Shown here in pieces: positions 34,055 through 43,469 of a stretch of 64,000 nt of DNA. Position numbers and translations under genes: made by a program. Position 1 is the first letter of the stretch. The number at the start of each line of letters is the position of its first letter. The stretch is from Caballeronia mineralivorans PML1(12) (GTDB taxonomy: Bacteria; Pseudomonadota; Gammaproteobacteria; Burkholderiales; Burkholderiaceae). The notes beneath the pieces were generated by a model. It saw only the letters and a program-made list of their open reading frames with translations, had not been told where the DNA came from and made no database searches. The stretch is from assembly GCF_001028175.1 (NCBI RefSeq), contig NZ_AEJF01000075.1:62001-126000 (forward strand). The letters run 5' to 3'.

Positions 34055-34894
34055 ATGGAAATGCGAGAATTTGGGGGCACCGGAATACGGGCGTCGGTCG
34101 TCGGGTTGGGCTGCAACAACTTTGGTATTTATCAGAACGCTGCGCAGGCTGTAGCCGTCGTTCGCAAGGCGCTCGATGTCGGAATCAATTTCCTGGACAT
34201 GGCTGGCGAACATGGGAGCGGGCTAGAGGAAAGCCTGGTCGCTGAGGCGCTGGGGCGGCGCCGCAAAGAGGTAATCATCGCCACGAAATTCGGGCAAGCC
34301 GAAATGCTCGGGCTCAAGGACGGCGACCTCGTCTTCAGCGAGGACAAGACTCGTCAAGGCGCCTCCCGCCGCTGGATCATGCAGGCCGTGGAGGAAAGCC
34401 TGACGCGCCTGAAGACAGACTATATCGATCTCTATCAGGTGCATGTCGCCGATCCCGAAACGCCGCGCGAAGAAACCTTGCGTGCGCTCGATGATCTGGT
34501 GCGCCAAGGCAAGGTGCGCGCGATCGGCGAGGCGGCGACCTTCGCCACCGCCGACGACCTGAACGCCTCGCAAGCCATCGCCGCCGCCAATGGCCTGACG
34601 CCCTTTGCCACCATGGAGGCCAATTACAGCATCCTGGTGCGTGACGCCGAGAAGACGATCATTCCCGCGCTGCGCGATCACAAGATGCGCTTGCTGCCCT
34701 ATATGCCCCTCGCCAGCGGTCTGCTGAGCGGGAAATATCGCGGTGGCGCAATTCCGACGGGCTCGCGCTTGGACCGGATGCCGTTCATGAAGGGTTTCCT
34801 GCCGCAAAATCTAGGCGCCATCGATCGCTTGCAGGCTATCGCCGCCGACCGCGCGGAAATCGAGGTGAGCGCGCCCGGGCCCGTCCAAGGGTGA
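34055..34894 (+). CDS. Aldo/keto reductase, C-terminally truncated
   Basis: 279 residues of an AKR barrel (usual length about 320-330). It begins MEMREFGGTGIRASVVGLGCNNFG and keeps the catalytic Asp (NFLDMAG), Lys (IIATKFG) and His (YQVHVADPE). The position of the catalytic Tyr reads GEHGSG, so His replaces Tyr. After LQAIAADR the normal C-terminus (the NADPH-binding SVIAGA strand) is replaced by EIEVSAPGPVQG. The cofactor site is therefore incomplete and the protein is probably inactive. Confidence 0.7.
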   Translation: MEMREFGGTGIRASVVGLGCNNFGIYQNAAQAVAVVRKALDVGINFLDMAGEHGSGLEESLVAEALGRRRKEVIIATKFGQAEMLGLKDGDLVFSEDKTRQGASRRWIMQAVEESLTRLKTDYIDLYQVHVADPETPREETLRALDDLVRQGKVRAIGEAATFATADDLNASQAIAAANGLTPFATMEANYSILVRDAEKTIIPALRDHKMRLLPYMPLASGLLSGKYRGGAIPTGSRLDRMPFMKGFLPQNLGAIDRLQAIAADRAEIEVSAPGPVQG

Positions 34895-35381
34895 GGGCAT
34901 GTCCTAGTGACTGACCTCGAAGGGCTGCGTCGGCTACTGCCGGTGGTCGATGGCAAAGCGGCCATTGATCAGCCGTGCCCTTTCTCGGTCATCACAGCGT
35001 CTCATAGCGGCCGGCGGCTTTTGTTGGACCAGCGGCAGCACAGACCGACGACCTGTCGGCAAACTCGGCCGGCGAATGACCGCAGTCCATTCGAAACGCG
35101 ACACGGCGCGAATGATGCGTTGACCGACCATATCGGGTCGAAAGTGCGCATTCGCGGAATGCGTACGCGGCTTTTCGAGACGACCAAGTAATCGAATGGC
35201 CGTTCAGCAGCGTACAACGGCCACCTCAAGGCCGATGAGCCACAGTCGGCTACCCAGTGATTTTGAGTTTTGATACGGCCTCGGTCGACTTCTGCCTGAC
35301 GCGGTCAGCTTAGGCCGCCATTCGATCGCCACGGCGCAGCGTTGTCCGAGAAAGCATTTATCGACCAGCCGTGCTTCAATT
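34895..35381. other. Intergenic stretch with no recognisable gene
   Basis: 487 bases between the truncated aldo/keto reductase and the RES toxin gene. Open frames on both strands are low-complexity shadows without family resemblance. Two related 15-mers, ATTGATCAGCCGTGC (34962-34976) and ATCGACCAGCCGTGC (35358-35372), recur about 400 bases apart. Probably rearranged debris. Confidence 0.4.
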
Positions 35382-35915
35382 TCATCCCCGCGACCACGAA
35401 GACGCGTTCTTCGGCAGCAGCGCCCCGGGATCAAACACACTGGCCTTGTATCCAGTCGTTTTCGCCAGCTCTGGAAAGAGGACGAGACATATCCCCGATG
35501 GACTGCGCGCCGAGCGATACAGTATGCCTGGATACCCGGCCTCCCTGACGAGATCGCCAACAACCCAACTGGGCGGTTCGATCTCGTCCAGGAACGCCAT
35601 CCCCTTCCAGTTACAGTACGCTTCAGCCCAAATCGGATTCCACGTCTCTTCGACAAAGCCACCCGTGAAATCAACCACGTTCTCGGCCGTCACCAGAAAA
35701 CTCGCCAGGGTCGCCGGCGGCAGGATCGGGGATTCGCTCTGGTATTCGAGCAGCGCAACATCGGCACTGGCCGCAAGATAGCGAGCCTCAACGCCTTGAC
35801 GGTTGAATCGTCCGCCCCTTGCGGCAGCACCTGCACCGCTTTCCGGTTGATACGCCCACTGGGGCGTGAAGGCCCTGAAAAAGGTGTCCTCAGGCCCAAT
35901 GTGCGTCAGGATCAT
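35382..35915 (-). CDS. RES-domain toxin
   Basis: A 177-residue protein of the RES family. The conserved Arg-Glu-Ser triad that names the family appears as FRAFTP, LLEYQSES and YRSARSPSG. RES toxins deplete NAD+. It overlaps the Xre-type antitoxin gene by 4 bases and follows it, the usual order. Confidence 0.85.
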   Translation of the reverse strand: MILTHIGPEDTFFRAFTPQWAYQPESGAGAAARGGRFNRQGVEARYLAASADVALLEYQSESPILPPATLASFLVTAENVVDFTGGFVEETWNPIWAEAYCNWKGMAFLDEIEPPSWVVGDLVREAGYPGILYRSARSPSGICLVLFPELAKTTGYKASVFDPGALLPKNASSWSRG

Positions 35916-36286
35916 CCCGTCGAACCGCTCGCAATCGAAAGCAGATACGAAATCACCGCTTCCGTCTTACCCGCCGACACCAGTTGCTCGCCTGTACGGT
36001 GCTGGAATTCAGGGATCGGCGTATTTTTATACCAATACATCGCCTGAGCCTGATCCGGATTGATCTCCATCGCGGCCGACAACACCCTGAGCGTGTCGCG
36101 CATGAACTGTTGCAGTTTCACGTTCGCGGGTGCCGCCGATACTGTGGCGCGATGGACGTGAGCGAGCTCCGCCAGGTCTTGCTGGCGCAAATGAAAGGCC
36201 GCAGCAAACCGTTCCGGCGCGATAAGCGGCCGGTCTGCTGCCTGCAAGCCCTGAGCGAATTGCTGAAAATCAAGAACAGCCGACAT
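35912..36286 (-). CDS. Xre/MbcA/ParS-type antitoxin
   Basis: A 124-residue antitoxin: the N-terminal half has a degenerate helix-turn-helix (FHLRQQDLAELAHVHRATVS) and the C-terminal half the toxin-binding MbcA/ParS-like domain (AMYWYKNTPIPEF, SAGKTEAVISYLLS). GGAGGT precedes the ATG. It neutralises the RES toxin and should autorepress the operon. Confidence 0.85.
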   Translation of the reverse strand: MSAVLDFQQFAQGLQAADRPLIAPERFAAAFHLRQQDLAELAHVHRATVSAAPANVKLQQFMRDTLRVLSAAMEINPDQAQAMYWYKNTPIPEFQHRTGEQLVSAGKTEAVISYLLSIASGSTG

Positions 36287-36310
36287 AGAACCTCCGTCGA
36301 TTTATTGCTG

Positions 36311-36339
36311 ATTTTACGTCGTTTTTCTGTCGATTTCAA
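36311..36339 (-). promoter_or_regulatory. Sigma-70 promoter of the RES-Xre operon
   Basis: On the minus strand TTGAAA (36334-36339), a 17-base spacer and TAAAAT (36311-36316). The spacer and flanks repeat CGAC three times (TCGACAG, ACGACG, TCGACGG), a likely operator for the Xre antitoxin. The start codon is 25 bases from the -10. Confidence 0.65.
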
Positions 36340-36784
36340 GCTGGTACCGCGACGCCAAGCGATCGCACTGCCCGTTGCACGAACATCTGGCCCCGTTAAG
36401 TCAACTCTATCATCGCCGTTTCCTGGTTTTATCTCCCCATCAGGGGCGCGCGCCTGCGCTGTGCTGCCGCACTACGTGCCGATAAGCCGTGCTAGTCGCA
36501 CGAACAAATCGTCGATGCTTGTACGGTACGCGATACGCTTAGAACCTGACCGATTCGAGCGAGTGAATAAATGAAACTCCATCTCCATCGCCATCATCCC
36601 CTCGGACGGCGGCCTTTCAAGTCGCGTATCGATCCAACTGAAAAACAGCCAGATCCAGCGAACGACACAACGCTTCGCGACGCATGATCGCAAGCCAACA
36701 TTCCCCGAACCTTTGTTTCTTGATCCGTGCGCTTCATCAACTCGAGAAAAGCCACGTCACTGATGGGCAAAGCGCGACACCGGA
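36340..36784. other. Intergenic region before the recombinase gene
   Basis: 445 bases with no gene that I recognise. A minus-strand frame (36472-36693, ending IDDLFVRLARLIGT) is open but has no family resemblance. The region may hold the recombinase promoter and attachment site; no clear repeat marks one. Confidence 0.35.
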
Positions 36785-37975
36785 TTGCACAGCGATGCGG
36801 AGAAGTCCGAGCAACTGCCGCTTGAACCGCTCGAGCAGTTGTTTCTGCCGCCCGATCTCGACGGTGGCCACGGCACGAACCGCGCGCTCGGCGCCCGTTC
36901 CCAGATTGCCGCGCACACCGACGTCGATGCCATCAAGGCGTGGCTCGCGCGCTTCGCCGAGACGCAGGCGACCTTCGACACCTACCGCAAGGAGTCCGAA
37001 CGCCTGCTGCTGTGGTCGACCACCGAGCTGCGCAAACCGCTCTCCTCGCTCACGCACGAAGACCTGCTGCTCTACCAGCGGTTTCTTTCGGATCCTCAGC
37101 CGGCGCAGCGCTGGGTCATGACCGGTCGCAAAGTGGCCCGGTCAGATCCGCGCTGGCGGCCGTTCGCGGGACCGCTCTCGCCCGCCAGCCAGCGGCAGGC
37201 GTTTGTCATAGTGAATACCCTGTTCGCCTGGCTGGTCAGCGCGGGTTACCTGGCCGGCAATCCGCTGTCCCTGTCGCGCCAACGGGCACGCAAGGCCAGG
37301 CCACGCGTGACACGCTTCCTCGAGGACGATCTCTGACAGGCCGTCAAAACCTCGATCGACGCGATGCCGCGTGACACCGCACGCGCGCAGGAGCACTACG
37401 CGCGCGTGCGCTGGCTGATCTCGCTGCTCTATTTGATGGGTCTGCGCATCTCGGAAGTCGTGAGCAACCCGATGGGCGGCTTCTTTAGACGGCGCGATCG
37501 CGACGACCAGGACCGCTGGTGGCTGGCGATCACCGGCAAAGGCAACAAGGAACGCTTGCTGCCGGCGACGACCGAACTGATGGCGGAGCTCGCACGCTAT
37601 CTCCGACACTACGGTCTCGCTGCCTTCGCCTATGGCGGTGAAACGACGCCGTTGCTATTACCGATCGGGGGCATTCACCGGACGATGACACGCGGCGGTG
37701 TACACCTAATCATCAAACAGGTGTTCGACAACGCGATCGACCATCTGCAGTCGACGGGCGAAGCGCACGAGCGCGCGGCCGAGCGGTTGCGCCAGGCCTC
37801 CGCTCACTGGCTGCGGCACACAGCGGGCTCACACATGATGGACGGGCAAGTTGACCTGCGATACGTGCGGGACAACCTGGGGCATGCATCGATCTCGACG
37901 ACCAGCCAGTACCTGCATGCGGACGACGACGACCGGCATCGTGCCACGGAGGCCGGACTGAGACTCAACTGGTAG
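36785..37975 (+). pseudogene. Tyrosine recombinase (phage-type integrase) with in-frame TGA
   Basis: A 396-codon frame interrupted once by TGA at 37334-37336. The first part holds the SAM-like core-binding domain (IKAWLARFAETQATFDTYRKE). The second, in the same frame, holds the catalytic domain: GLRISEV (Arg), TGKGNKERLLPA (Lys), HWLRHTAGSH (His-x-x-Arg) and GHASISTTSQYLH (His and Tyr). All six catalytic residues are kept. The stop falls in FLEDDL-stop-QAV where related integrases usually have Trp. The start is a TTG. Function depends on read-through; otherwise the gene is dead. Confidence 0.8.
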
Positions 37976-38439
37976 CACGATGACTATTGCTTCAAGTTCC
38001 GCATTAGCAGGACCGTGACCGGTACCCACCCAGAGGCCGCTATTGCGCCCAGCGAATGCCTCAAATTGTTAAGGATTGTAGGACGCCTGCCCTGCGACCC
38101 AGAAGCGACGTTCGACATTCCGACTGACGGGCGTCAGGTCACAGGGCGCAGAGCAGACATTCGGGAAATCAGCGTTGGGCCAGTATCGTGGCCACGCTGA
38201 CCGTTCGCGTATTGCCGGCGGCGGCCATCCGTCGCGTCCGCTTCAGTACTTCGCGATCGGTTACCGGCCACATCTGGTTCGGAGTCGATTCGGTCGGATC
38301 GTCGCAATCGGCCTCGAAATCGATGCTTGAGTCGTGACTACGCGATCATGCCAATTACAGTTAATTACAACTGTCCGGCGTTGCGGGCACGTGCCGTTCG
38401 TACAATCGACGCACTCAAGCAAACTTTTGGAAAACGAAG
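37976..38439. other. Intergenic region with an orphan minus-strand coding fragment
   Basis: 464 bases. On the minus strand from about 38333 to 38169 an open frame has good coding composition (DPTESTPNQMWPVTDREVL, then TRTVSVATILAQR) but no proper start, so it is probably the tail of a lost gene; I do not recognise the family. The remainder shows no gene. Confidence 0.4.
38353..38374 (+). promoter_or_regulatory. Direct and inverted repeat before the Gly/His-rich protein gene
   Basis: AATTACA occurs twice with a 10-base period (38353-38359 and 38363-38369), and the second half forms a dyad ACAGTT-N6-AACTGT (38357-38374). One-turn direct repeats of this kind are typical binding sites for OmpR-type response regulators, several of which answer to metals. 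It is 66 bases before the start codon. Confidence 0.5.
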
Positions 38440-38829
38440 ATGAAAACAGTGCATTGGATTGCCGCCGGCCTCGTGGCGCTCGCGTCCGTGTCGTCCTTTG
38501 CGGCAGCGGGCGGCAACGGCGGCGGTAATGGAGGCGGCAGTGGCGGCGCCGGACACGGTGGCGTGGGCGGCAACGCGGGCGGCATGTCCGCCGGCCACAT
38601 GAGCAGCAAGGGAGTAAGCAACACCAATGGTTTTAGTTCAGCCGATCGCGATGCCGGCCTTGCCCGCGCGGCGGATCGATCGGACTCGCAAGCAGATCGT
38701 GCCGGCACGCATACGAGCCATGCCGGCCTACATGCGGGGCATGCCGTTCACTCCCATTCACGCTCGCTTGCACGGGTGAGCACGCATCTTCACCACAGCA
38801 AGCCCTCCACCATCAGCCATTCGAGCTAA
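38440..38829 (+). CDS. Small secreted Gly/His/Ser-rich protein, unknown function
   Basis: A 129-residue protein with a clear signal peptide (MKTVHWIAAGLVALASVSSFA). Then comes a Gly-rich tract (GGNGGGNGGGSGG), a charged middle (SADRDAGLARAADRSD) and a His-rich end (THTSHAGLHAGHAVHSHS, HLHHSKP). I do not recognise the family. Twelve or more histidines in the last 50 residues suggest metal binding in the periplasm. The response-regulator-like repeat upstream would fit metal induction. Related small genes are often unannotated. Confidence 0.7.
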   Translation: MKTVHWIAAGLVALASVSSFAAAGGNGGGNGGGSGGAGHGGVGGNAGGMSAGHMSSKGVSNTNGFSSADRDAGLARAADRSDSQADRAGTHTSHAGLHAGHAVHSHSRSLARVSTHLHHSKPSTISHSS

Positions 38830-39309
38830 CAGAGCGCAAAGGGCGCAGGCGCCCGTATTTGTCCATCGTTTTTCTCGTCAGCAGTTTACGATCGGCGATA
38901 CGCTCTCACGCATATGCTAGCGCGGCGCCACTATAATTCTGCCGATCAGAAGTCATGGGACATGGCTTTTGGTTTTCGAGAAACGCTTGCTTGACTTCGC
39001 CCTAGTGGGTCATCGAAGCGCGGTCGAGGCATCTCTCGTCTTACCAAACACACGGCATTGAATTGCGCGTTCCCGCAACGCGGTGTTTGACTAAGGCTTG
39101 ACGTAACAGAATTCGCCTCGAACTCCTTACCACGTCAGAACTGGTACGGCGCCTGTTCTTAGGTTTCTGGTGGTTTGCGATTGGCCAGACGCCACCACGC
39201 GGCGTGCCCAATGAGTCGTGGTGGAAGTTGATCAAGATGGGCGCAATCCTTGCGATGTGATCTCTCGTTGGGCCGATCATCGAACGACCAACGTGCTACT
39301 TTGAGCCCC
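38830..39309. other. Intergenic region with no recognisable gene
   Basis: 480 bases. TATAAT occurs at 38932-38937, possibly a promoter for a lost gene. Frames on both strands are short and not protein-like. The MFS start codon follows at 39310. Confidence 0.4.
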
Positions 39310-40863
39310 ATGAAACCTTCAGATCGGCGCGCACCTGACGGGTCACATCCGAGATCAACTCAAGCTGTCGAGAATGCAGCGACGGGTAACTTCTGGGTAT
39401 TGATCGCCGCGATTCTTGGCTCGAGCTTGGCGTTTGTCGACGGTACGGTTGTCAACATCGCGCTGCCTGCAATACAAAGTGGACTTCACGCGACCTCGAG
39501 AGACCTCCAGTGGGTGGTTGAGTCTTATGCCCTGTCGCTAGCGTCGCTGCTGCTCGTCGGAGGTTCGTTCGGCGATAGCTACGGCAGAAAAATGGTCTTC
39601 CTGTTCGGTACAGTTTTATTCGCAATCGGGTCGGCATGGTGCGCGTTCGTTGGATCAATCGAAGGACTGATAGCTGCCCGGACAGTTCAGGGGATCGGTG
39701 CCGCTTTCCTTGTGCCAGGCAGCCTATCGCTCATCAGCTCGGCCTACCCGCCCAGCACTCGCGGGCGCGCAATCGGTACCTGGTCGGGATTCACAGCGAT
39801 GATGGGCGCGGGTGGCCCCGTGCTCGGAGGCTGGTTGGTCGAACACTTTTCGTGGCGATCGGTATTCGTGCTCAATCTGCCGTTAGCGGCGGTTGTTGTG
39901 GGCATCACGCTATGGCGGGTAAACGAGAGCAAAAACGAAAAACTTGATGAAGCGCTGGACTGGTCAGGGGCGTTATTAGCATCGATAGGACTCGGCGGAA
40001 TTACGTACGCACTGGTCGAGGCTTCTGAAAAAGCGTCAGGCGTTCTGGTAGCTGCGTCGGCTGGCGTTATCGCTCTCATCGCCTTTCTGATTCGCGAGGC
40101 TCGATGCCCCGCTCCGATGGTGCCATTGGCACTCTTCAAGTCGCGCACATTTGCAGGCGCAAACCTGATTACGTTCTTTCTCTATTCCGGACTTGGGGGA
40201 ATACTTTATTTCCTGCCGTTCACCCTTATTCAGATCCATCATTATTCTGCGGCTGAGGCCGGAGCCGCGCTATTGCCGTTAATCTTTATTATCTTCGTGC
40301 TTTCACGATGGACTGGCGGACTGGTCGCAACCTATGGCGCGAGAGCGCCACTCACCGTGGGCTCCATCATCGTCGCTGCGTGATTTGCGCTTTTGGCATG
40401 GCCCGGAGTTGGCGGTTCGTACTTAAAGACCTTCTTCGCGCCAGTCATCGTGCTTGGCCTGGGCATGGCGATTTGCGTTGCCCCGCTAACCACGTCGGTC
40501 ATGAACGCCGTTCCAGAGAATCAGTCGGGAGTCGCATCCGGGGTGAACAACGCGATATCTCGAGTCGCCGGGCTTCTCGCCGTAGCGGTCTTCGGCCTTG
40601 TCCTATCGGTGCTATTTAATAAATCGCTCGACGTGCACCTTTTGCCGCTCGGCCTTTCTCAAGCCATGCAGCGGCAGGTGAACGAGCAGCGCGCGCTTCT
40701 TGGTGCAGCGGTCAATCCGGACGCCCGCGTCATGGAGGCGACGCGCGAGTCATTTGTTTTCGGGTTCCGCGTGATAGTGCTAATCGCATCTAGTCTCGCG
40801 CTTGCGAGCGCCATCAGCGCATGGCTTCTGCTTGACCATGACAAGAAGCGTCGCAGACCTTGA
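39310..40863 (+). pseudogene. EmrB/QacA-type 14-helix MFS transporter with in-frame TGA
   Basis: A 518-codon frame broken only by TGA at 40381-40383. DHA2 features: FVDGTVVNIALPAIQ in helix 1, GGSFGDSYGRK in the 2-3 loop, and RTVQGIGAAFLVPGSLSLIS in helix 4 with motif C nearby (GAGGPVLGGWL). After the stop the same frame continues LAWPGVGGSYLKTFF and APLTTSVMNAVPENQSG to a normal end. The stop sits in VAA-stop-FALLAWPG; relatives usually have Gly there (GGA to TGA), though Trp is possible. A truncated product would lose helices 11-14. Confidence 0.8.
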
Positions 40864-41153
40864 CAACTCAATGGTCGTGGACCTGAAAGGCCCGTCGAAT
40901 TATTGATAGTCGCCGGGATTCTCAATGAAAATTTCCCGACATATTCCCAAGGTGCATGTCTTTTGTTCTTTGGGCAAGCATTTGCATGGCGGTGTCGAAT
41001 CCAAGTGTTGATGGTCGTTAATTCTGCTAGCGCAGTTGCCCCCGACTCCGTACGTCGTGTCACGGTAATCCGTCGAACGGCTTTCTCGATGGGCTCGAAC
41101 ACTGTGTGGGGCTTGACAGTCCCGCTGCTGTCGGGCCCATTGAGAGCGTGCAA

Positions 41154-41325
41154 AATCTATGAATTTTTTCCTGCGAGCGCACAGGAGGGCACCTTCCAGC
41201 AGGAGTACTTTCCCGACAGCCACATCAAGTCGAATTTCCTCTGCAATCTGGGCTATGGTGATCCGGCAGGGTTGTTCCCGCGCAGCCCACGCCTAGATTT
41301 TGACGAGGCCTGCAAATTGCTCTGA
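41154..41325 (+). pseudogene. Nitroreductase-family C-terminal fragment
   Basis: The frame ends [19 protein letters not shown] followed by [16 protein letters not shown], the C-terminal flavin-contact region of RutE-type nitroreductases (malonic semialdehyde reductases). Only about 40 residues are clearly homologous; the preceding 150 are missing. Nothing else is recognisable between 40864 and 41150. Confidence 0.65.
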
Positions 41326-41485
41326 CCTTCAGGAACCCTGCTTCGCGGGCCTGATCTCCCTCGCCTAGGTGCAAACGGCTCACATGCCGGTGGATCAGCA
41401 TGTGGGCCCAATTGCATGGCCACTGCAAAGAAGACGTTCCGGTCCGGTGCGGGCATATCCATACGACCCGACACAAACATGGGTG

Positions 41486-41655
41486 CATGCGGACCTGGCC
41501 AAGGCGGCGATGGCAATCGCTTTCGGCGAGGCTTGGACCAATATGGTGCAACCGTTCTGGCGCTGCCGGCGCTCGCGATTGCGGGGCTTGGCGTACGGGG
41601 CATCATGGGCTACTGCGTCACCGCGTTGCTATTCCCCGGCGTGGTGTTCATCCAC
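41486..41655 (+). pseudogene. AtoE short-chain fatty acid transporter, C-terminal fragment with frameshift
   Basis: One frame gives HADLAKAAMAIAFGEAWTNM and QPFW; about one base is lost near 41560, and the match continues in the next frame as ALPALAIAGLGVRGIMGYCV and TALLFPGVVF. This is the C-terminus of AtoE-type transporters (typically AWTNMIQPFWALPALGIAGLG). No other part of the gene is present. Confidence 0.7.
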
Positions 41656-41676
41656 TTGCGGACGGAGGCGCGACAC

Positions 41677-42369
41677 ATGGATGCTAATGAACTTGTCACG
41701 CGGCCGACACAGCCTGTCCGCCGCCCGGTGCTGGTCTGGGACGCGCCGGTGCGACTGTTTCACTGGCTGGTGGTCGTGCTGGTCACGGCGGCCTATGTCA
41801 CCTTGAAGCTGAACTGGATCGACTGGCACGTCCGGGTAGGCGAGATGCTGCTCGCATTGGTTATTTCCCGGCTGCTGTGGGGCTGGTTTGGCAGTGAGAC
41901 CGCGCGCTTTCGCAGTTTCGTGGCGTCGCCCGCGGCTGCACTTCGCCATTTGCGTCACCTATTTCGCCGCGAGCCGGATGTGCAGGTGGGCCACAATGCG
42001 GCCGGCGGCTGGATGGTGCTGCTGCTGCTCGCGTTGCTGCTGGTCGAGACGCTGAGCGGGCTCTACGTCAACAACGACATCGCCGACGAAGGGCCGTTGA
42101 CCGAACTGGTGCCCGCGTGGCTCGCCAACGCTATCTCGACGCTGCACGGGCTTGTCTGGGACGTGCTGCTCGCCGCGGTGGCGCTGCACGTGCTCGTGAT
42201 CACTCTCTACGCAGTAGCGAAGGGACACAACCTGCTGCGTCCGATGCTAAACGGCTACAAGCTGTTGCCCTCGTCCATCGATGCGCCGCGGCAGACGCCA
42301 GCGCTGCTGGCGCTGCTGCCACTCGGCGTCGGCGCTGCCGTGGTGATGCTGCTCGCGGCTTATCTCTGA
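41677..42369 (+). CDS. Cytochrome b561-family membrane protein
   Basis: A 230-residue protein with four main membrane helices and paired His for haem b: WDAPVRLFHWLVVVLV in helix 1, GLVWDVLLAAVALHVLVITLY in the last of the core. SRLLWGWFGSETARF is typical of Ni/Fe-hydrogenase-type cytochrome b561 proteins that carry electrons from the quinone pool. GGAGG lies 8 bases before the ATG at 41677; the frame upstream belongs to the AtoE remnant. Confidence 0.85.
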   Translation: MDANELVTRPTQPVRRPVLVWDAPVRLFHWLVVVLVTAAYVTLKLNWIDWHVRVGEMLLALVISRLLWGWFGSETARFRSFVASPAAALRHLRHLFRREPDVQVGHNAAGGWMVLLLLALLLVETLSGLYVNNDIADEGPLTELVPAWLANAISTLHGLVWDVLLAAVALHVLVITLYAVAKGHNLLRPMLNGYKLLPSSIDAPRQTPALLALLPLGVGAAVVMLLAAYL

Positions 42370-42413
42370 GCTTGCCGCGAACCTGATCTCGGGGTGCCGC
42401 TTCAGTGGTTGCG

Positions 42414-42833
42414 TCAGTTGCTCTTCGGCGGCACCACTTGGCCGCGGATCTCGCCGTTCGGATTGTTCTTGGTGTGAACGTTGATGTACATGTCACCGGC
42501 TTCGAACATCTTGGCGTCCTCCGGGGATAGCGTGGCCTGACCGCTTATCGAACTCGTCATCTCCATTTTGCCTTTCTGAGACACGCCGGCGTTTTTGCCG
42601 GCCGGGGCGGGCCCATGGAAATGCGCCATCGTGGCCTGACTCGGCAGTCCGCTGAAGCTGACGTTCCAGGTTACGACCCGCGTGCTGGGGTCGTACGTAA
42701 GGTCGGCGCTGCCGCTGCCTGGAGTCTGCACCGGCGGAACCTGTTGGGCGCCCGTCAACGGCACTTGAAATGAGACCGGCGCGGCTTGCGCCAAGGTCAG
42801 CGTACCCGCTAAGGCCAGGCCACCGAACACCAT
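42414..42833 (-). CDS. CHRD-domain secreted protein
   Basis: A 139-residue exported protein with signal peptide ending AQAAP. The CHRD domain is clear: FQVPLTGAQQVPPVQTPGSGSADLTYD written in two parts (VPLTGAQQVPPV, SGSADLTYDPSTRVVTW), then HFHGPAPAG and YINVHTKNNPNGEIRGQV. CHRD proteins are small periplasmic or surface beta-barrel-like domains of uncertain role. The ATG at 42833 is the only plausible start although AAAGGAG lies farther upstream at the head of the same open frame without a start codon after it. Confidence 0.75.
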   Translation of the reverse strand: MVFGGLALAGTLTLAQAAPVSFQVPLTGAQQVPPVQTPGSGSADLTYDPSTRVVTWNVSFSGLPSQATMAHFHGPAPAGKNAGVSQKGKMEMTSSISGQATLSPEDAKMFEAGDMYINVHTKNNPNGEIRGQVVPPKSN

Positions 42834-42906
42834 GAAAGCGCGCTGCGAGATGGATCGTGACGTTTGGTTTTCTCCTTTTGGGTTTGCCCTTGCTGGGCGG
42901 TAGCCG

Positions 42907-43044
42907 TTATCGAAGAGTGCGGAAGACCTCGTCGGTGCCACTGGCAGCCAAAGAGGTGAGACAAGGATAGACGTAAGCCGCCGGTAACTCCAGGTGAGGT
43001 CCCAGATGGAAGCCTTTGGCCTTGAAGTGCTTGATCTTGGCCAT
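42907..43044 (-). CDS. Possible 45-residue small protein, unknown
   Basis: A short frame MAKIKHFKAKGFHLGPHLE to FRTLR with GGAGGG 9 bases before the ATG. Basic and His-containing at the N-terminus, no membrane helix. It ends 73 bases before the CHRD gene in the same direction, so could be co-transcribed. I know no family for it; it may be chance. Confidence 0.35.
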   Translation of the reverse strand: MAKIKHFKAKGFHLGPHLELPAAYVYPCLTSLAASGTDEVFRTLR

Positions 43045-43469
43045 TTTTGTCCACCCTCCGAAAACTGAAAATGCGCCTTCGGAAAGCACGAGGAGCCGGC
43101 ACAATCCACCCAAGTTAAGAAATAGGATCTTTCAGCAACGTTTTTGCGTCATGGATTTGTGGGGTTTCGAGTGGTGTTTTCGTTGCTTTGAGATTCGTGG
43201 CCGATGATGGAAGGTATGGCGTGCGCTGAGGGCCAAGACGTCGGCCGGCAACGTCGCGGCGGGTGATCGCAGGCTTTGCGCACGGCGCTCGCTTGCATAA
43301 GCCAGATCAATATCCTAATTTTTTGATAGTCTCGCAGGAAGGAAGCAGTGAGCGGGAAGCAAAACGCACGACGCACATCGTGTTCGACCAACTGGCTCAC
43401 AGCAACGGCCACAATTTTCCCCCGCCGTGCGGCGTCGGGCCCGCCGCGCGACGCTCATGGACTTCCGAC

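Noticed and set aside
34907..35191. A 94-codon plus-strand frame after the aldo/keto reductase
   Set aside because: No ribosome site, no family resemblance and irregular composition; treated as debris.
41416..42369. A 317-residue fused cytochrome protein
   Set aside because: The first 87 residues include AtoE-derived sequence in a shifted frame; a GGAGG ribosome site marks the ATG at 41677.
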